From IMG/VR virus record IMGVR_UViG_3300035698_026460, positions 1-22,246 of that record: a DNA stretch of 22,246 nt, one strand, 5' to 3'. Positions 1 through 7,116 of the stretch are shown here, one piece after another. Position 1 is the first letter of the stretch; every line of letters starts with the position of its first letter. Source of the stretch: a virus. Under the pieces are notes generated by a model, which saw nothing but the letters and a program-made list of their open reading frames with translations, did no database searches and was not told where the DNA came from. The translations under genes were made by a program, and so were the position numbers.

Positions 1-755
1 AGACTCAAAAGCTATGTGCAGCGCTGATGCAAACCCCTCACTACAAAAAGATGGGAGCTGAAGGCATCTTCGCCATCGTTCAAAAAGCTAAAGCTGTGGG
101 AGTAGACCCTCTGGATGCTTTGAATGGAGGTATGTACTACGTCCAAGGAAAGGTAGAGATGACCTCTACGATGATGAATGATCTTATCAGGCGTCAAGGC
201 CATAGCATCACCAAAGACAAGAACAGTAACTCAGAGATCTGCATCTTGCATGGTAAGAGAAAAGATAACAACGATACGTGGAGCGAGAACTTTTCCATTG
301 AAGATGCCAAGCAAGCAGGGATCTATCGCAACCAGTGGCTCAAATATCCTAAAGACATGTTATTTGCTCGGGCATTGAGCAGGCTAGCTCGTCAGTTATT
401 TCCCGATGTCATCAAGGGGTGTGACGTTGAGGAAGAGATCAAGCAAGCGTTTGAAGCTAAGCTTGAATCCCCTCACCTCGTTACTCAAGAGGTGGTGATG
501 ACCATTGAAGAGATGCGAGAAATAATCGTTAACAACATAGAGGTACCGCACCAAGAATACTTAGAGGAATATCTCCTGTTCTGTCGAGAGAGAGTTCAGA
601 AGCCTATGAGAGAAGTGATCGAGAGTTGGGTTAGCAATCCAGAACCGTTCAAGACTCACTATGGGAAATGGGTTTCTAAGAAAAATGTTGACAACACTAT
701 CGAAGTTCAGGAAAATGAGGACCGTGCCTCTTCATTCTCAGAGGAGCACGCATAG
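1..755 (+). CDS. recT: RecT-family single-strand annealing protein (5' partial)
   Basis: Probable phage recombinase of the RecT family, which binds single-stranded DNA and anneals homologous strands during phage recombination and replication. The frame is open to the left edge, so the true start lies upstream; the first ATG inside the window is at 27. The visible part carries the family pattern in order: a 'lmqtphykkmG-eGIFAIVQKAKAVGVDPL' type opening, ALNGGMYYVQGK, a GHSI segment, then IEDAKQAGIY, a W-x-KYP-x-ML segment, and RALSRLARQLFPDVIKG near residues 95-131 counted from the base-27 ATG. The last ~100 residues are charged and variable, as is usual for this family. It is the only gene on its strand before a strong terminator at 773-802. 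Family assignment is from recognised sequence pattern; activity is inferred. Confidence 0.78.
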   Translation, partial: TQKLCAALMQTPHYKKMGAEGIFAIVQKAKAVGVDPLDALNGGMYYVQGKVEMTSTMMNDLIRRQGHSITKDKNSNSEICILHGKRKDNNDTWSENFSIEDAKQAGIYRNQWLKYPKDMLFARALSRLARQLFPDVIKGCDVEEEIKQAFEAKLESPHLVTQEVVMTIEEMREIIVNNIEVPHQEYLEEYLLFCRERVQKPMREVIESWVSNPEPFKTHYGKWVSKKNVDNTIEVQENEDRASSFSEEHA

Positions 756-772
756 ATAGACTCCATTGCATA

Positions 773-802
773 CTCGGCCCCGTAAAAAGGGCCGTTTTTT
801 TA
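773..802 (+). terminator. Rho-independent terminator after the RecT-like gene
   Basis: The arms CGGCCC (775-780) and GGGCCG (789-794) form a perfect 6-bp GC stem around an 8-base loop, followed directly by a run of seven T (795-801). It sits 18 bases after the RecT-like stop. Its T-run abuts the stop codon (800-802) of the convergent minus-strand gene. The minus-strand side of the hairpin has only a weak T-rich tail (from TAAAAA in the loop), so termination is mainly rightward. Confidence 0.85.
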
Positions 803-1144
803 TGTGGCTATCTTTCTAGGTCTTCCTCTCTTAGCTCCAGTGGTAACGGTCTTAGGAGCTATAGAGGCGGATATAAACAGAGCAGCGTTTCTTTCTTCTA
901 GCCTTGTCTCTACGATGGTGGTTCGAGTGTTGAGATCTCGAACATCGATCCCCACGTCTTGAATTTTACGGTCGGCTAGTTCGATCTTATGAGCCACAAC
1001 CATTAGGCCATCTTCCAAAGTTTTTTGGAGAAGATCAATCTTTTTTGCACCTTTTCTCTTAAGGTAACAAGAACGTAAAAAATAGCAAGTACTCAAACAA
1101 AGACCTAGACCAAGCAACGAAATTTCTATCCAGTTAATAATCAT
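800..1144 (-). CDS. Membrane-anchored coiled-coil protein with AT-hook-like C-terminus
   Basis: Small 114-residue protein of unknown family. Residues ~5-28 form one hydrophobic helix (ISLLGLGLCLSTCYFL), followed by a basic KRKGAKK stretch (29-35), which favours a cytoplasmic C-terminal part. Residues ~36-88 are charged and heptad-like, suggesting a coiled coil. The tail contains K-RGRPRK (105-111), the core of an AT-hook, a minor-groove DNA-binding motif. The ATG at 1144 has AAGGGA five bases upstream. The layout (membrane helix, coiled coil, C-terminal DNA-binding element) resembles that of phi29 p16.7, a membrane-anchored replication organiser, although no sequence homology is visible. It sits between the recombinase and the replication-initiator-like gene but on the opposite strand. 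Membrane location is well supported; DNA binding is inferred. Confidence 0.7.
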   Translation of the reverse strand: MIINWIEISLLGLGLCLSTCYFLRSCYLKRKGAKKIDLLQKTLEDGLMVVAHKIELADRKIQDVGIDVRDLNTRTTIVETRLEERNAALFISASIAPKTVTTGAKRGRPRKIAT

Positions 1145-1221
1145 CGGACTCCCTTAAACCCTAACCAGGATAGCAGGAAGCGGCGATTAGGTCTAGACAA
1201 ATTTGGTGATGGAGAAGTAGG

Positions 1222-1257
1222 ATTTAAAAAGAAAGGGCCACCACGGAGGTGACCCTT
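1222..1257 (-). terminator. Rho-independent terminator, leftward
   Basis: On the minus strand the arms AAGGGTCACC (1257-1248) and GGTGGCCCTT (1242-1233) form a 10-bp stem with one U-G wobble and a 5-base loop, followed by TCTTTTTAAA. The plus strand lacks a T-run after the stem, so the direction is leftward. It lies upstream of the 114-residue minus-strand gene and about 1 kb beyond the end of the late virion genes. It therefore either stops late transcripts that run antisense through the replication gene or acts as a leader attenuator for the 114-residue gene. Confidence 0.65.
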
Positions 1258-1358
1258 AACCTAACTGAGAAAATCGCGTCTCTACTCGCTTTCCTCTGAT
1301 ATCTAACATCATAAACTGTCTGAGATATTAGTCAAGAGGAGCGCAAAGAGTCAAGCGG

Positions 1359-1380
1359 TTTTCTCCACACAAGGAGAAAA
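1359..1380 (+). promoter_or_regulatory. Inverted repeat sequestering the ribosome-binding site of the replication gene
   Basis: TTTTCTCC (1359-1366) and GGAGAAAA (1373-1380) are a perfect 8-bp inverted repeat around ACACAA. The Shine-Dalgarno AAGGAG (1371-1376) lies partly in the loop and partly in the 3' arm, and the start codon follows at 1382. If the hairpin folds in the mRNA, ribosome access to the replication gene would be reduced. Control by folding is inferred from position; the repeat is seen directly. Confidence 0.55.
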
Positions 1381-1381
1381 A

Positions 1382-2260
1382 ATGACTGTAGTCCGAGTTT
1401 CCAAAGACAAAAAAAATCCATATGTCATTCTGAACAAAGAATTTCTGAACGACGGAGTGATCTCATTTAAGCTGAAGGGATTTTTAGCTTATTGCCTCTC
1501 GAAGCCCGACGATTGGACCTATCACGTTACATACATCTCTTCCCTGATGAAAGAGTCGGCTACGACGATTTATACCATTATCAAAGAAGGGATCGAACAC
1601 GGCTACATACAGAAACATCAAAGTAACGATCGAGGACGTTTTGGAAGGGTAGAATATATCATTCATGAGACCAAATTAAAAAAATGTTTGCCGCTTCGCG
1701 AAAAGTCGCATGCGGAAAGCTGTTCACTACTAAGTAATGAAGAAGAACTATGTAAAGAAAGAGAGGGAGAGAAAGAAGAGGTGCGGAGCACCTCTAAGAA
1801 AGACTCGCCTTCGGCTCAGACACCCGCTCTCTCTTTTTTCAAATTCAAACGAGTCCAAATGCAAATGGAAGCTTATGACAAGCTCCTCAAGGATTTTGGC
1901 AAACCTCTGATCGATGAAATGCTTGAGAGGGTAGAGGAATACGCTGATATCAATCCAAAGCGATTCAAAGGTTACGCTAACCACGCCACTGTGATACGTA
2001 AATGGATACGGGAAGACGGCATTAAAGGCCCTAAGAAGGACGTCAATCGCATAAAAGAGGTTCAGGGGTATATCCAGTCCCATCCCAAGAAAGAGGTCCT
2101 TGAGAAGGCTAAGAGAGACGGAAAGATTGAGATTCAAGCGAGCCAGATCGAAAAGCTAGGGGTGTTCAATGGTAGTTCGCACGAGGATCAATACATCAAA
2201 TTTACCGAGCCCAACGCCAAAGAGAGGATTGACCAGCTCATTAGGCAGATGAATGTTTAG
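1382..2260 (+). CDS. Replisome-organiser-like replication protein (winged helix + DnaD-like region)
   Basis: 292-residue protein that probably recognises the phage origin and recruits the host replication machinery. Residues ~1-90 read as a winged helix-turn-helix of the phage/plasmid initiator type: a 'NPYVILNKEFL' opening, LKGFLAYCLSKPDDWTYH, a helix-turn-helix around residues 49-70, and GYIQKHQ in the wing. A highly charged linker (~105-145, Glu/Lys/Arg-rich) is encoded by a purine-rich stretch. Residues ~160-215 (YDKLLKDFGKPLIDEML...ATVIRKWI) match the DnaD-like C-terminal region of phage replisome organisers, with the terminal Tyr and 'I-x-x-W' pattern. The remaining ~75 residues are unassigned. 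ATG 1382 has AAGGAG five bases upstream. The stop overlaps the convergent fibre gene stop by 4 bases. No clear promoter consensus is visible in 1258-1360. Confidence 0.65.
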   Translation: MTVVRVSKDKKNPYVILNKEFLNDGVISFKLKGFLAYCLSKPDDWTYHVTYISSLMKESATTIYTIIKEGIEHGYIQKHQSNDRGRFGRVEYIIHETKLKKCLPLREKSHAESCSLLSNEEELCKEREGEKEEVRSTSKKDSPSAQTPALSFFKFKRVQMQMEAYDKLLKDFGKPLIDEMLERVEEYADINPKRFKGYANHATVIRKWIREDGIKGPKKDVNRIKEVQGYIQSHPKKEVLEKAKRDGKIEIQASQIEKLGVFNGSSHEDQYIKFTEPNAKERIDQLIRQMNV

Positions 2261-2269
2261 CCTAAGAGC
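2236..2269. other. Hairpin spanning convergent stop codons
   Basis: GCTC (2236-2239) and TTAGGC (2241-2246) pair with GCCTAA (2260-2265) and GAGC (2266-2269), giving a 10-bp stem with one bulged base and a 13-base loop. The loop holds both stop codons (2257-2260) except the last base of the plus-strand stop, which is in the stem. Neither strand has a T-run after it, so it is not a classical intrinsic terminator. It may slow polymerases or protect 3' ends of both transcripts. Confidence 0.4.
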
Positions 2270-3018
2270 CAAGCGCTGAACCAGCTCAACCCAGAACCAG
2301 CGGGGGAGTAAATGTCCACGGTCTTGGTGCTTCCTCCAACTCGGATATTCACTGCAACGGTATCGCCAGCTACCAGAGGAATGGAAACAGAGCCAGCTTT
2401 GTTGTAAGAATCGGCGTTCGAGTCCACAGCTCCGGGATTATCTTCGGCGAATCGGATACCTTCGGTGAAGGCAGCTGCTCGGGACCCGGTAAGAAGAAAG
2501 GCAGCGATTAAGCTGTTGTGAGCTGAGGTAAGATTTAGCAAGGATACACTAGCATTGAGCTGATAAACTCCTGAGACCGGGACAGTGAAGATTCCAGTAG
2601 TCGTATCGAAGTTGGTTCCTTGATCCACCACTTCCGTATTATACACAATTGTGTAGGTTGTGGAATCACCCGTTACGTTATCAATATTTACGCTATTGTA
2701 TGCAAAAAAATGGGGCTGAAGAGGTAGGGTTCGAGTTCCTCCAACGGTCATGATGAACGTATCGGTGGTTCCTAAAGCTGTGGAAGCTGCGAGTTTAAAG
2801 TTATCGGAGTCGTTGTTGTCGATTCCCATCTCGAAGTCGGTAACGCCACTCACATTGAAGTTAAGACTCGGGTCGCCTGCCGATGCTCCTCCAACTGTGA
2901 TCGTCGCTCTAGCTACCGAAGAAGCAGTGTCCGAGGGGTTGGTAACAGTGAGGGTGTTGGTCACACCTGAGATTGATGCGCCGACGGTGTTGTTGATTGC
3001 GTTGTTCGATTCGACCAT
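2257..3018 (-). CDS. Fibre-like virion protein with C1q/TNF-like C-terminal domain
   Basis: 253 residues, the last gene of the fibre cassette. Residues ~1-95 are Thr/Ser/Val-rich beta structure with an 'NxxDSDNFKLAAS' segment like those in phage fibre shafts. From ~100 the sequence has the C1q/TNF-like jelly-roll pattern: QPHFFAYNS, then NFDTTTGIFTVPVSGVYQLNAS (a 'F-x-x-x-x-G-x-F-x-x-P-x-x-G-x-Y' signature), then VPLVAGDTVAVNIRV and a terminal WFSAWLLG. Such trimeric domains commonly tip phage fibres and bind host surface structures. ATG 3018 has AGGTGA three bases upstream. It follows the previous fibre gene by 7 bases, so co-expression is likely. Domain call is from pattern recognition; receptor binding is inferred. 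Confidence 0.65.
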   Translation of the reverse strand: MVESNNAINNTVGASISGVTNTLTVTNPSDTASSVARATITVGGASAGDPSLNFNVSGVTDFEMGIDNNDSDNFKLAASTALGTTDTFIMTVGGTRTLPLQPHFFAYNSVNIDNVTGDSTTYTIVYNTEVVDQGTNFDTTTGIFTVPVSGVYQLNASVSLLNLTSAHNSLIAAFLLTGSRAAAFTEGIRFAEDNPGAVDSNADSYNKAGSVSIPLVAGDTVAVNIRVGGSTKTVDIYSPAGSGLSWFSAWLLG

Positions 3019-3025
3019 GATTCAC

Positions 3026-4102
3026 CTACGTTATGATTAAGTTTCCTGTTACCGCAAAGGCTGTCCAAACAGTGTTAGCAGTAGTACAGACGATACAAAT
3101 GGTGGCAGTATCTTCGGATGATTGGATCATCCCAGTGACTCCGGTCGTTGTGGTGGAGTCAACAACGATGATCGTTTCGCCAGCGTTTTGATTTATTTGC
3201 CATCCGCCCGTTCCTTTGCCGATCACGTGAATTATGCTTCCGAGGATGGCTGTGGTAGGTAGGAGAAGCTGAACCCGAGACGCGCTGTTAGCTACAATTC
3301 CACTATCGACCGTCACACCTGTAGGACCTACAACAGTAACTTCAGTCCAAGAAAGTCCCCCTCCGGTTGAGGTGACAGTAACAGTTGATCCGGCCCCTGA
3401 AGTAGTCGTGGAGCCCGTTCCCAGAACATTGAGATTACTTGCAGCGGGGGTTGCTGAACCTGCATCGCAAGTATAGGTAGTAGCTACCGTCGCGTCGGAT
3501 GTGATAGTGAGCGTGGCGCCAGCTCCCGAAGTGTCGATGCCTGCACCTCCGAAGACGTTGAGCGAGTTAGCAGCGGGAGTTGCTGTCCCTGAGTCGGAAA
3601 CAAAAGAGGTGGGAACTGTTGCTCCCCCAGTAACCGTTACCGTGCTGCCTGCTCCGGACGTTGAAATCCCCCCAGTTCCTAGTATATTGATCACTCCTGC
3701 GGCTGGTACAGCGTTCCCGGCATCAGTGGTGTAAGTGTCAGCGACGGTGCCATCTAAGGCGATCGTGAGTGTGTTTGCCCCAGGATTACCGGTTACAGTG
3801 AGATTACCAGAGGTGAGCAGGTTGATATTGTTGCCACCATCCGGACCTACAGCACCCCCTGCATCTCCCGTAATCGTTAGAATTCCTGTTCCAGAAGCGG
3901 CCATCTGAACCCAAGTACCATCTGTCGCTGTTCTGCCGACCATTATCCACGCGGAATCGTTGGCATCGTTGATCCAGATATCGAAAATTTGGAAGTTTTT
4001 GTAATCAGTGGACGCGGGATTACGAGCAGGGTCGAGCCATTTCCGTATTGGAAAGGCATTCGTAGCCGGATAGGTGAGTGTGCTTTTATCTATGAATGGC
4101 AT
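3026..4102 (-). CDS. Tail-fibre-like protein with three 42-residue beta repeats
   Basis: 358 residues. The N-terminal ~70 residues (KWLDPARNPASTDYKNFQ, 'IWINDANDSAWIMVGRTA') resemble the attachment end of fibre proteins that carry a 'W-x-x-D...W-x-x-x-G' element. Residues 75-90 contain 'LTGD-GGAVGPDGG', shared with the two beta-helix fibres of this window. Residues ~119-245 are three tandem repeats of ~42 residues, each with 'D-G-x-A-x-P-A-A-x-x-(L/I)-N-(V/I)-x-G' and 'TSGAG-(S/A)-T-(V/L)-T-(V/I)'. The final ~108 residues (GKGTGGWQINQNAGETI ... NTVWTAFAVTGNLIIT) are a recurrent phage fibre tip. The gene lies 6 bases after the preceding fibre gene, with GAGGA upstream of its ATG. No enzyme motif is visible. 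Confidence 0.65.
   Translation of the reverse strand: MPFIDKSTLTYPATNAFPIRKWLDPARNPASTDYKNFQIFDIWINDANDSAWIMVGRTATDGTWVQMAASGTGILTITGDAGGAVGPDGGNNINLLTSGNLTVTGNPGANTLTIALDGTVADTYTTDAGNAVPAAGVINILGTGGISTSGAGSTVTVTGGATVPTSFVSDSGTATPAANSLNVFGGAGIDTSGAGATLTITSDATVATTYTCDAGSATPAASNLNVLGTGSTTTSGAGSTVTVTSTGGGLSWTEVTVVGPTGVTVDSGIVANSASRVQLLLPTTAILGSIIHVIGKGTGGWQINQNAGETIIVVDSTTTTGVTGMIQSSEDTATICIVCTTANTVWTAFAVTGNLIIT
3368..3748 (-). repeat. Three tandem ~126-bp coding repeats in fibre gene
   Basis: These bases encode residues ~119-245 of the 358-residue fibre, three diverged copies of a ~42-residue unit (boundaries near residues 160 and 202). Copies are similar at the DNA level but not identical, e.g. 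around GGGGTTGCTGAACC and GGGAGTTGCTGTCCC on the plus strand. Gain or loss of a copy would keep the frame and change shaft length. Confidence 0.6.
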
Positions 4103-4108
4103 GAGTCC

Positions 4109-5566
4109 TCAACAAATTAATGCTCCACTAAATGTAACAAATTCTACGTCACTTGTTGTCCCAATTAAATCAACGGTTTTAGTACTATTACCTACAAGAA
4201 AAGTTACATGAGCGGTGTCGTTAGCATCCATATCAGCATAAGTGGACCCCATCAACGCATATACATTAGTAGAAGCCCGCGCCCCTCCTGGGCTAACTGT
4301 TGCGAAATCATATTCTCGGTTGGAGGTGACTAACCTCAATTGAGCCAAAGTATGGGCGTCTCCTAACTCAGCAAGGTTTATGAGAATTTCAAAGTGATAC
4401 CGTCCCGTTACCGGAGCTGTGAATGTGGCGGCAACGCCAGCACTCCCAACTGTGAAGTCAGAATTTTGATCATATATTTCGGTTAAGGCCGTCATCACCG
4501 ATGTATTGCCCAGCAATACCACCGTTCCGTCACCCGTTACGTTTGCATCCGAAGTCCCTAGAACAGCTAAAAATGAGGGCTGAGACGCGTTAACCATTTC
4601 TCCGTTATCTGTCACGGTGATGGTGGTGTCTTGCAAGAGGTTCGAGGTACTGCCCATTACGACGGTGTTATCGGTAACGGTGCTTACAGTGAATGCCGAC
4701 GTTCCATTGCCTGTAAGAACTCCCGTGAGAGTCGAAGCTCCTGTTCCTCCATTGGCAACAGTTAAATCGGTGGTAAGTGTCAATGAGTTGATGGTTACAT
4801 CTCCGGAGCTGTCCCAGGTATATTCAGTAGCGGAAACGATTTGCACCTCATCCAAAATAGGAATGGTAGGGAGATTAACTCGATTACGGGTCATTTTAAC
4901 TTCATAAAATCCAGTTGCGTTAGCTATCCATCCCACGAGATCTGCTGCGAGCCACAAGATGGCTCCGTTATTTCTTAAACCATTGGTTCCATCGGCTGGA
5001 GTAAAGGAAGAAAAACCTGTTCCTCCTGTGGAATATTCAAAGGAAGGAGCAATCCCCCCCCCTCCCGCTGCAGTATCTAAAATTATCTCCATTTCATTGA
5101 ATTGAGCAGCGTCACCAAATGTCATCGTCTCAGTGTTGAGGACGAAGGCCGTAATATTCCCCGCTCCACCAGATGCAAGAGCCGCTGTGACGTCTACAGC
5201 TTTATTGAGAATGTCGTCAGCATTTCCGAAAGCACCTGAGTTGTGCAAAATCGGATTGATATTAATCCCCGTGGTGTATCCATGTATAGTCGCCGAGCCT
5301 TCCGCGGTAGCGACAACTTCATAGCCAGAGATGTCCCCTCCAGTTGAGGCTGTTTCATCGATGTTCACTAGTATGACTTCTTCATCGACTCCAGCTCCGA
5401 TGGCTCCAGTGATATAAACAATATCGACAGCTTTTAAGTCACCAAATCCCGCAGCATCACAATCTATTTCTAGAGCATGGTCATCATTTTCTGATGCAGT
5501 GTGGACAAAATCAACGGTCCCATTTACTTTTAACACATCTAAAGGAGAAGTTTGTTTATAATCCAT
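4109..5566 (-). CDS. Tail-fibre-like protein with C1q-like tip
   Basis: 485 residues. The first ~250 residues are beta-rich and lack a recognisable family; they include an Ala/Gly-rich segment around 'AAGGGGIAPS' encoded by a G8 tract. The middle carries the fibre-shaft signature 'LTVANGGTGASTLTGVLTG' (about residues 268-287), widespread in phage fibres. The last ~150 residues read as a second C1q/TNF-like jelly roll: QPSFLAVLG, 'FTAPVTGRYHFEILINLAEL', DANDTAHVTFLVGN and a terminal FSGALIC. 'HTLAQLRL' parallels the equivalent strand of the 253-residue protein, whose 'GxSTKTVDxx' strand is also shared. The start overlaps the upstream stop as TAATG at 5566, indicating coupled translation. Probably a receptor-binding fibre; target unknown. 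Confidence 0.65.
   Translation of the reverse strand: MDYKQTSPLDVLKVNGTVDFVHTASENDDHALEIDCDAAGFGDLKAVDIVYITGAIGAGVDEEVILVNIDETASTGGDISGYEVVATAEGSATIHGYTTGININPILHNSGAFGNADDILNKAVDVTAALASGGAGNITAFVLNTETMTFGDAAQFNEMEIILDTAAGGGGIAPSFEYSTGGTGFSSFTPADGTNGLRNNGAILWLAADLVGWIANATGFYEVKMTRNRVNLPTIPILDEVQIVSATEYTWDSSGDVTINSLTLTTDLTVANGGTGASTLTGVLTGNGTSAFTVSTVTDNTVVMGSTSNLLQDTTITVTDNGEMVNASQPSFLAVLGTSDANVTGDGTVVLLGNTSVMTALTEIYDQNSDFTVGSAGVAATFTAPVTGRYHFEILINLAELGDAHTLAQLRLVTSNREYDFATVSPGGARASTNVYALMGSTYADMDANDTAHVTFLVGNSTKTVDLIGTTSDVEFVTFSGALIC
5055..5062 (-). repeat. G8 homopolymer inside fibre coding sequence
   Basis: Eight C on the plus strand (G8 in the coding sense), next to GGGA, encode the Gly run near residue 170 of the 485-residue fibre. 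A slip of one base would shift the frame and remove the shaft motif and C1q-like tip. No evidence of slippage can be seen in a single sequence. Confidence 0.6.
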
Positions 5567-7116
5567 TAAAATACCTCATAGGATGTTCCATTAAACATGA
5601 ACCGAGCTGATTGATAATTAGAGTTAATAACAAAGGTGGTGACCCCGTCAAGGGTCACGGCTCCCCCTGTAGTCGTTATTGTTATATTATTAGTTGCTGC
5701 TTCTCCTCCCAAATCCTTGACTGTTATCACTCTTCCTGTAGTAGGAGCGTCAGCAAGATCGATCGTTAAAACTCCAGCGGAAACGTCGCAGCTCAAATAT
5801 TCATCGGCGGAAAGAACAGTATAAGGGGAAGCAGCGCTCGTTATAGATGTCACAGCTACAGAACCTCCTCCAGTGGCGTCAATGGTTATAGAACCAGGGC
5901 CATTGGTTACAGTGATGTTAGTTCCGGCCGTAATTGTGGATTTTGTGGGAACTGCATCAGTATCTCCAATAAGAAGCTGTCCATCTGTTATATCAGTGGG
6001 ATAAAAAGAAGAGGAACCCAGATTTACATTACCGCTAATATTGGAGTTGGAAGGAAACGTAATCTCGGATAAAGTAAGAGTACCTGCGCCCGTTCCCCCA
6101 AGCGCCGGATTACTAGAAGTGTTGATGATAGAGTTATATACCAGGATATTAGCACTGGACTGCATGATAAAAGATGCCGAACCCCCTGTTTCCCAAATAC
6201 AACTATAGAAAGATCCCGTGGTATCATTGTTGAAACTGGTTTGTCTTTCGAAGAAGCAATTTACAACTGAAAGATCCGCACCCGTTACGAAGGATCCTGC
6301 CGCTTTGAATCGAGACTCCTCAATTATACTTACGCCGGAGATTACCCAATTTTGTCCGGCTCCGTTTCCAACATGGGAGGATTTTATGTTTAAAGTAGCT
6401 CCTCCGTTATTGTTTATGAAGCCGTCGTTGACACCTCCGTCAAAGGTGACATTATTTAAGGAGATATCTCCAGTCCAATTTAAAATAGTAAAACTATATC
6501 CATTAGTAGTGGCTAAATCTACGTTGTCGAGCTTGAAATCGGTGGTTCCCGCAACGACCGATGAAAAAATGGCTGATGCGTCTTCGAGTCGGATCCGAGT
6601 AAAAGAAATTTCTCCGGATCCAGGTGGTGTGTGCGTTCCATTAATAATGGTTGATTCTTTAGAGTTTCCTACTATCTGCACGTTGTCATAGAGAGTTAAA
6701 TCTTCGGTCCACGTCCCGTCACGTACATAAACTGTTCCTCCCCCCGCGGAATTGGCCGCGTCGAGAGCACTCTGGACTGTAACATATGCTCCTCCAAGTG
6801 CTACCACAAAAGGGGAAATCAAAATTGGCTCTAAACTATCGGGAGTAATGGAACGAATCGTATCTGTGAGAGTTCCCGTCTCTATCGCAGTAGCTAGCTC
6901 AACGGTTCCTACTTGAGTAGTAGAAGAAGCAATGCCTAGAACATTCATAAGATTAGACCCAGGAGTCCCAACTATATCGATTCCTGTAGTATTATTTGCT
7001 ACAAAATCGATATTGAATGCTGCGTCGGGCCCTACTGCTCCTCCACTGTTTCCAGTGAGAGTTTCAATTCCCGCGCTTCCACTTCCTGAGCTACTGTTGG
7101 CTCCGCCTTGGGACAT
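5566..7116 (-). CDS. Beta-helix tail-fibre protein (paralogue of the 7470-8993 product)
   Basis: 516 residues from ATG 7116. That start is preferred over a TTG 36 bases upstream because it forms a TAATG overlap with the previous stop and has GGAG seven bases before it. After a Ser/Gly-rich start comes 'ETLTGNSGGAVGPD', shared with other fibres here. Then, from about residue 130, comes 'YVTVQSALDAANSAGGGTVYVRDGTWTEDLTL', the classic first rungs of a pectate-lyase-like right-handed beta-helix. Asn- and Ser-rich rungs continue to ~385 (NWTGDISLNNVTF, NGGATLNIKSSHVGNG). The C-terminus (YTVLSADEYLSCDVS ... TFVINSNYQSARFMFNGTSYEVF) is a familiar phage fibre tip. The helix may bind or cleave surface polysaccharide, but no catalytic residues can be assigned. 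The rungs match the 507-residue neighbour; the tips differ. Confidence 0.72.
   Translation of the reverse strand: MSQGGANSSSGSGSAGIETLTGNSGGAVGPDAAFNIDFVANNTTGIDIVGTPGSNLMNVLGIASSTTQVGTVELATAIETGTLTDTIRSITPDSLEPILISPFVVALGGAYVTVQSALDAANSAGGGTVYVRDGTWTEDLTLYDNVQIVGNSKESTIINGTHTPPGSGEISFTRIRLEDASAIFSSVVAGTTDFKLDNVDLATTNGYSFTILNWTGDISLNNVTFDGGVNDGFINNNGGATLNIKSSHVGNGAGQNWVISGVSIIEESRFKAAGSFVTGADLSVVNCFFERQTSFNNDTTGSFYSCIWETGGSASFIMQSSANILVYNSIINTSSNPALGGTGAGTLTLSEITFPSNSNISGNVNLGSSSFYPTDITDGQLLIGDTDAVPTKSTITAGTNITVTNGPGSITIDATGGGSVAVTSITSAASPYTVLSADEYLSCDVSAGVLTIDLADAPTTGRVITVKDLGGEAATNNITITTTGGAVTLDGVTTFVINSNYQSARFMFNGTSYEVF

Noticed and set aside
1298-1329. Inverted repeat ATATCT/AGATAT upstream of the replication gene as origin or operator
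   Set aside because: Only 6 bp in an AT-rich stretch with an 18-base spacer; no iterons or DnaA-box pair seen, so not distinguishable from chance.
1755-1781. Purine-rich tract as a triplex or regulatory DNA element
   Set aside because: Explained by codons for a Lys/Glu/Arg-rich linker in the replication protein.
3368-3748. CRISPR-like or satellite array
   Set aside because: Repeats are diverged, in frame, ~126 bp long and without unique spacers; they are coding repeats of a fibre shaft.
6218-6691. 157-residue plus-strand open frame antisense to the beta-helix fibre
   Set aside because: Shadow of the beta-helix gene; product has no recognisable pattern and the minus-strand rungs are clear. 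The same applies to plus-strand frames at 3501-3734, 4617-4907, 7813-8046, 8116-8388, 11181-11573 and 16382-16774.
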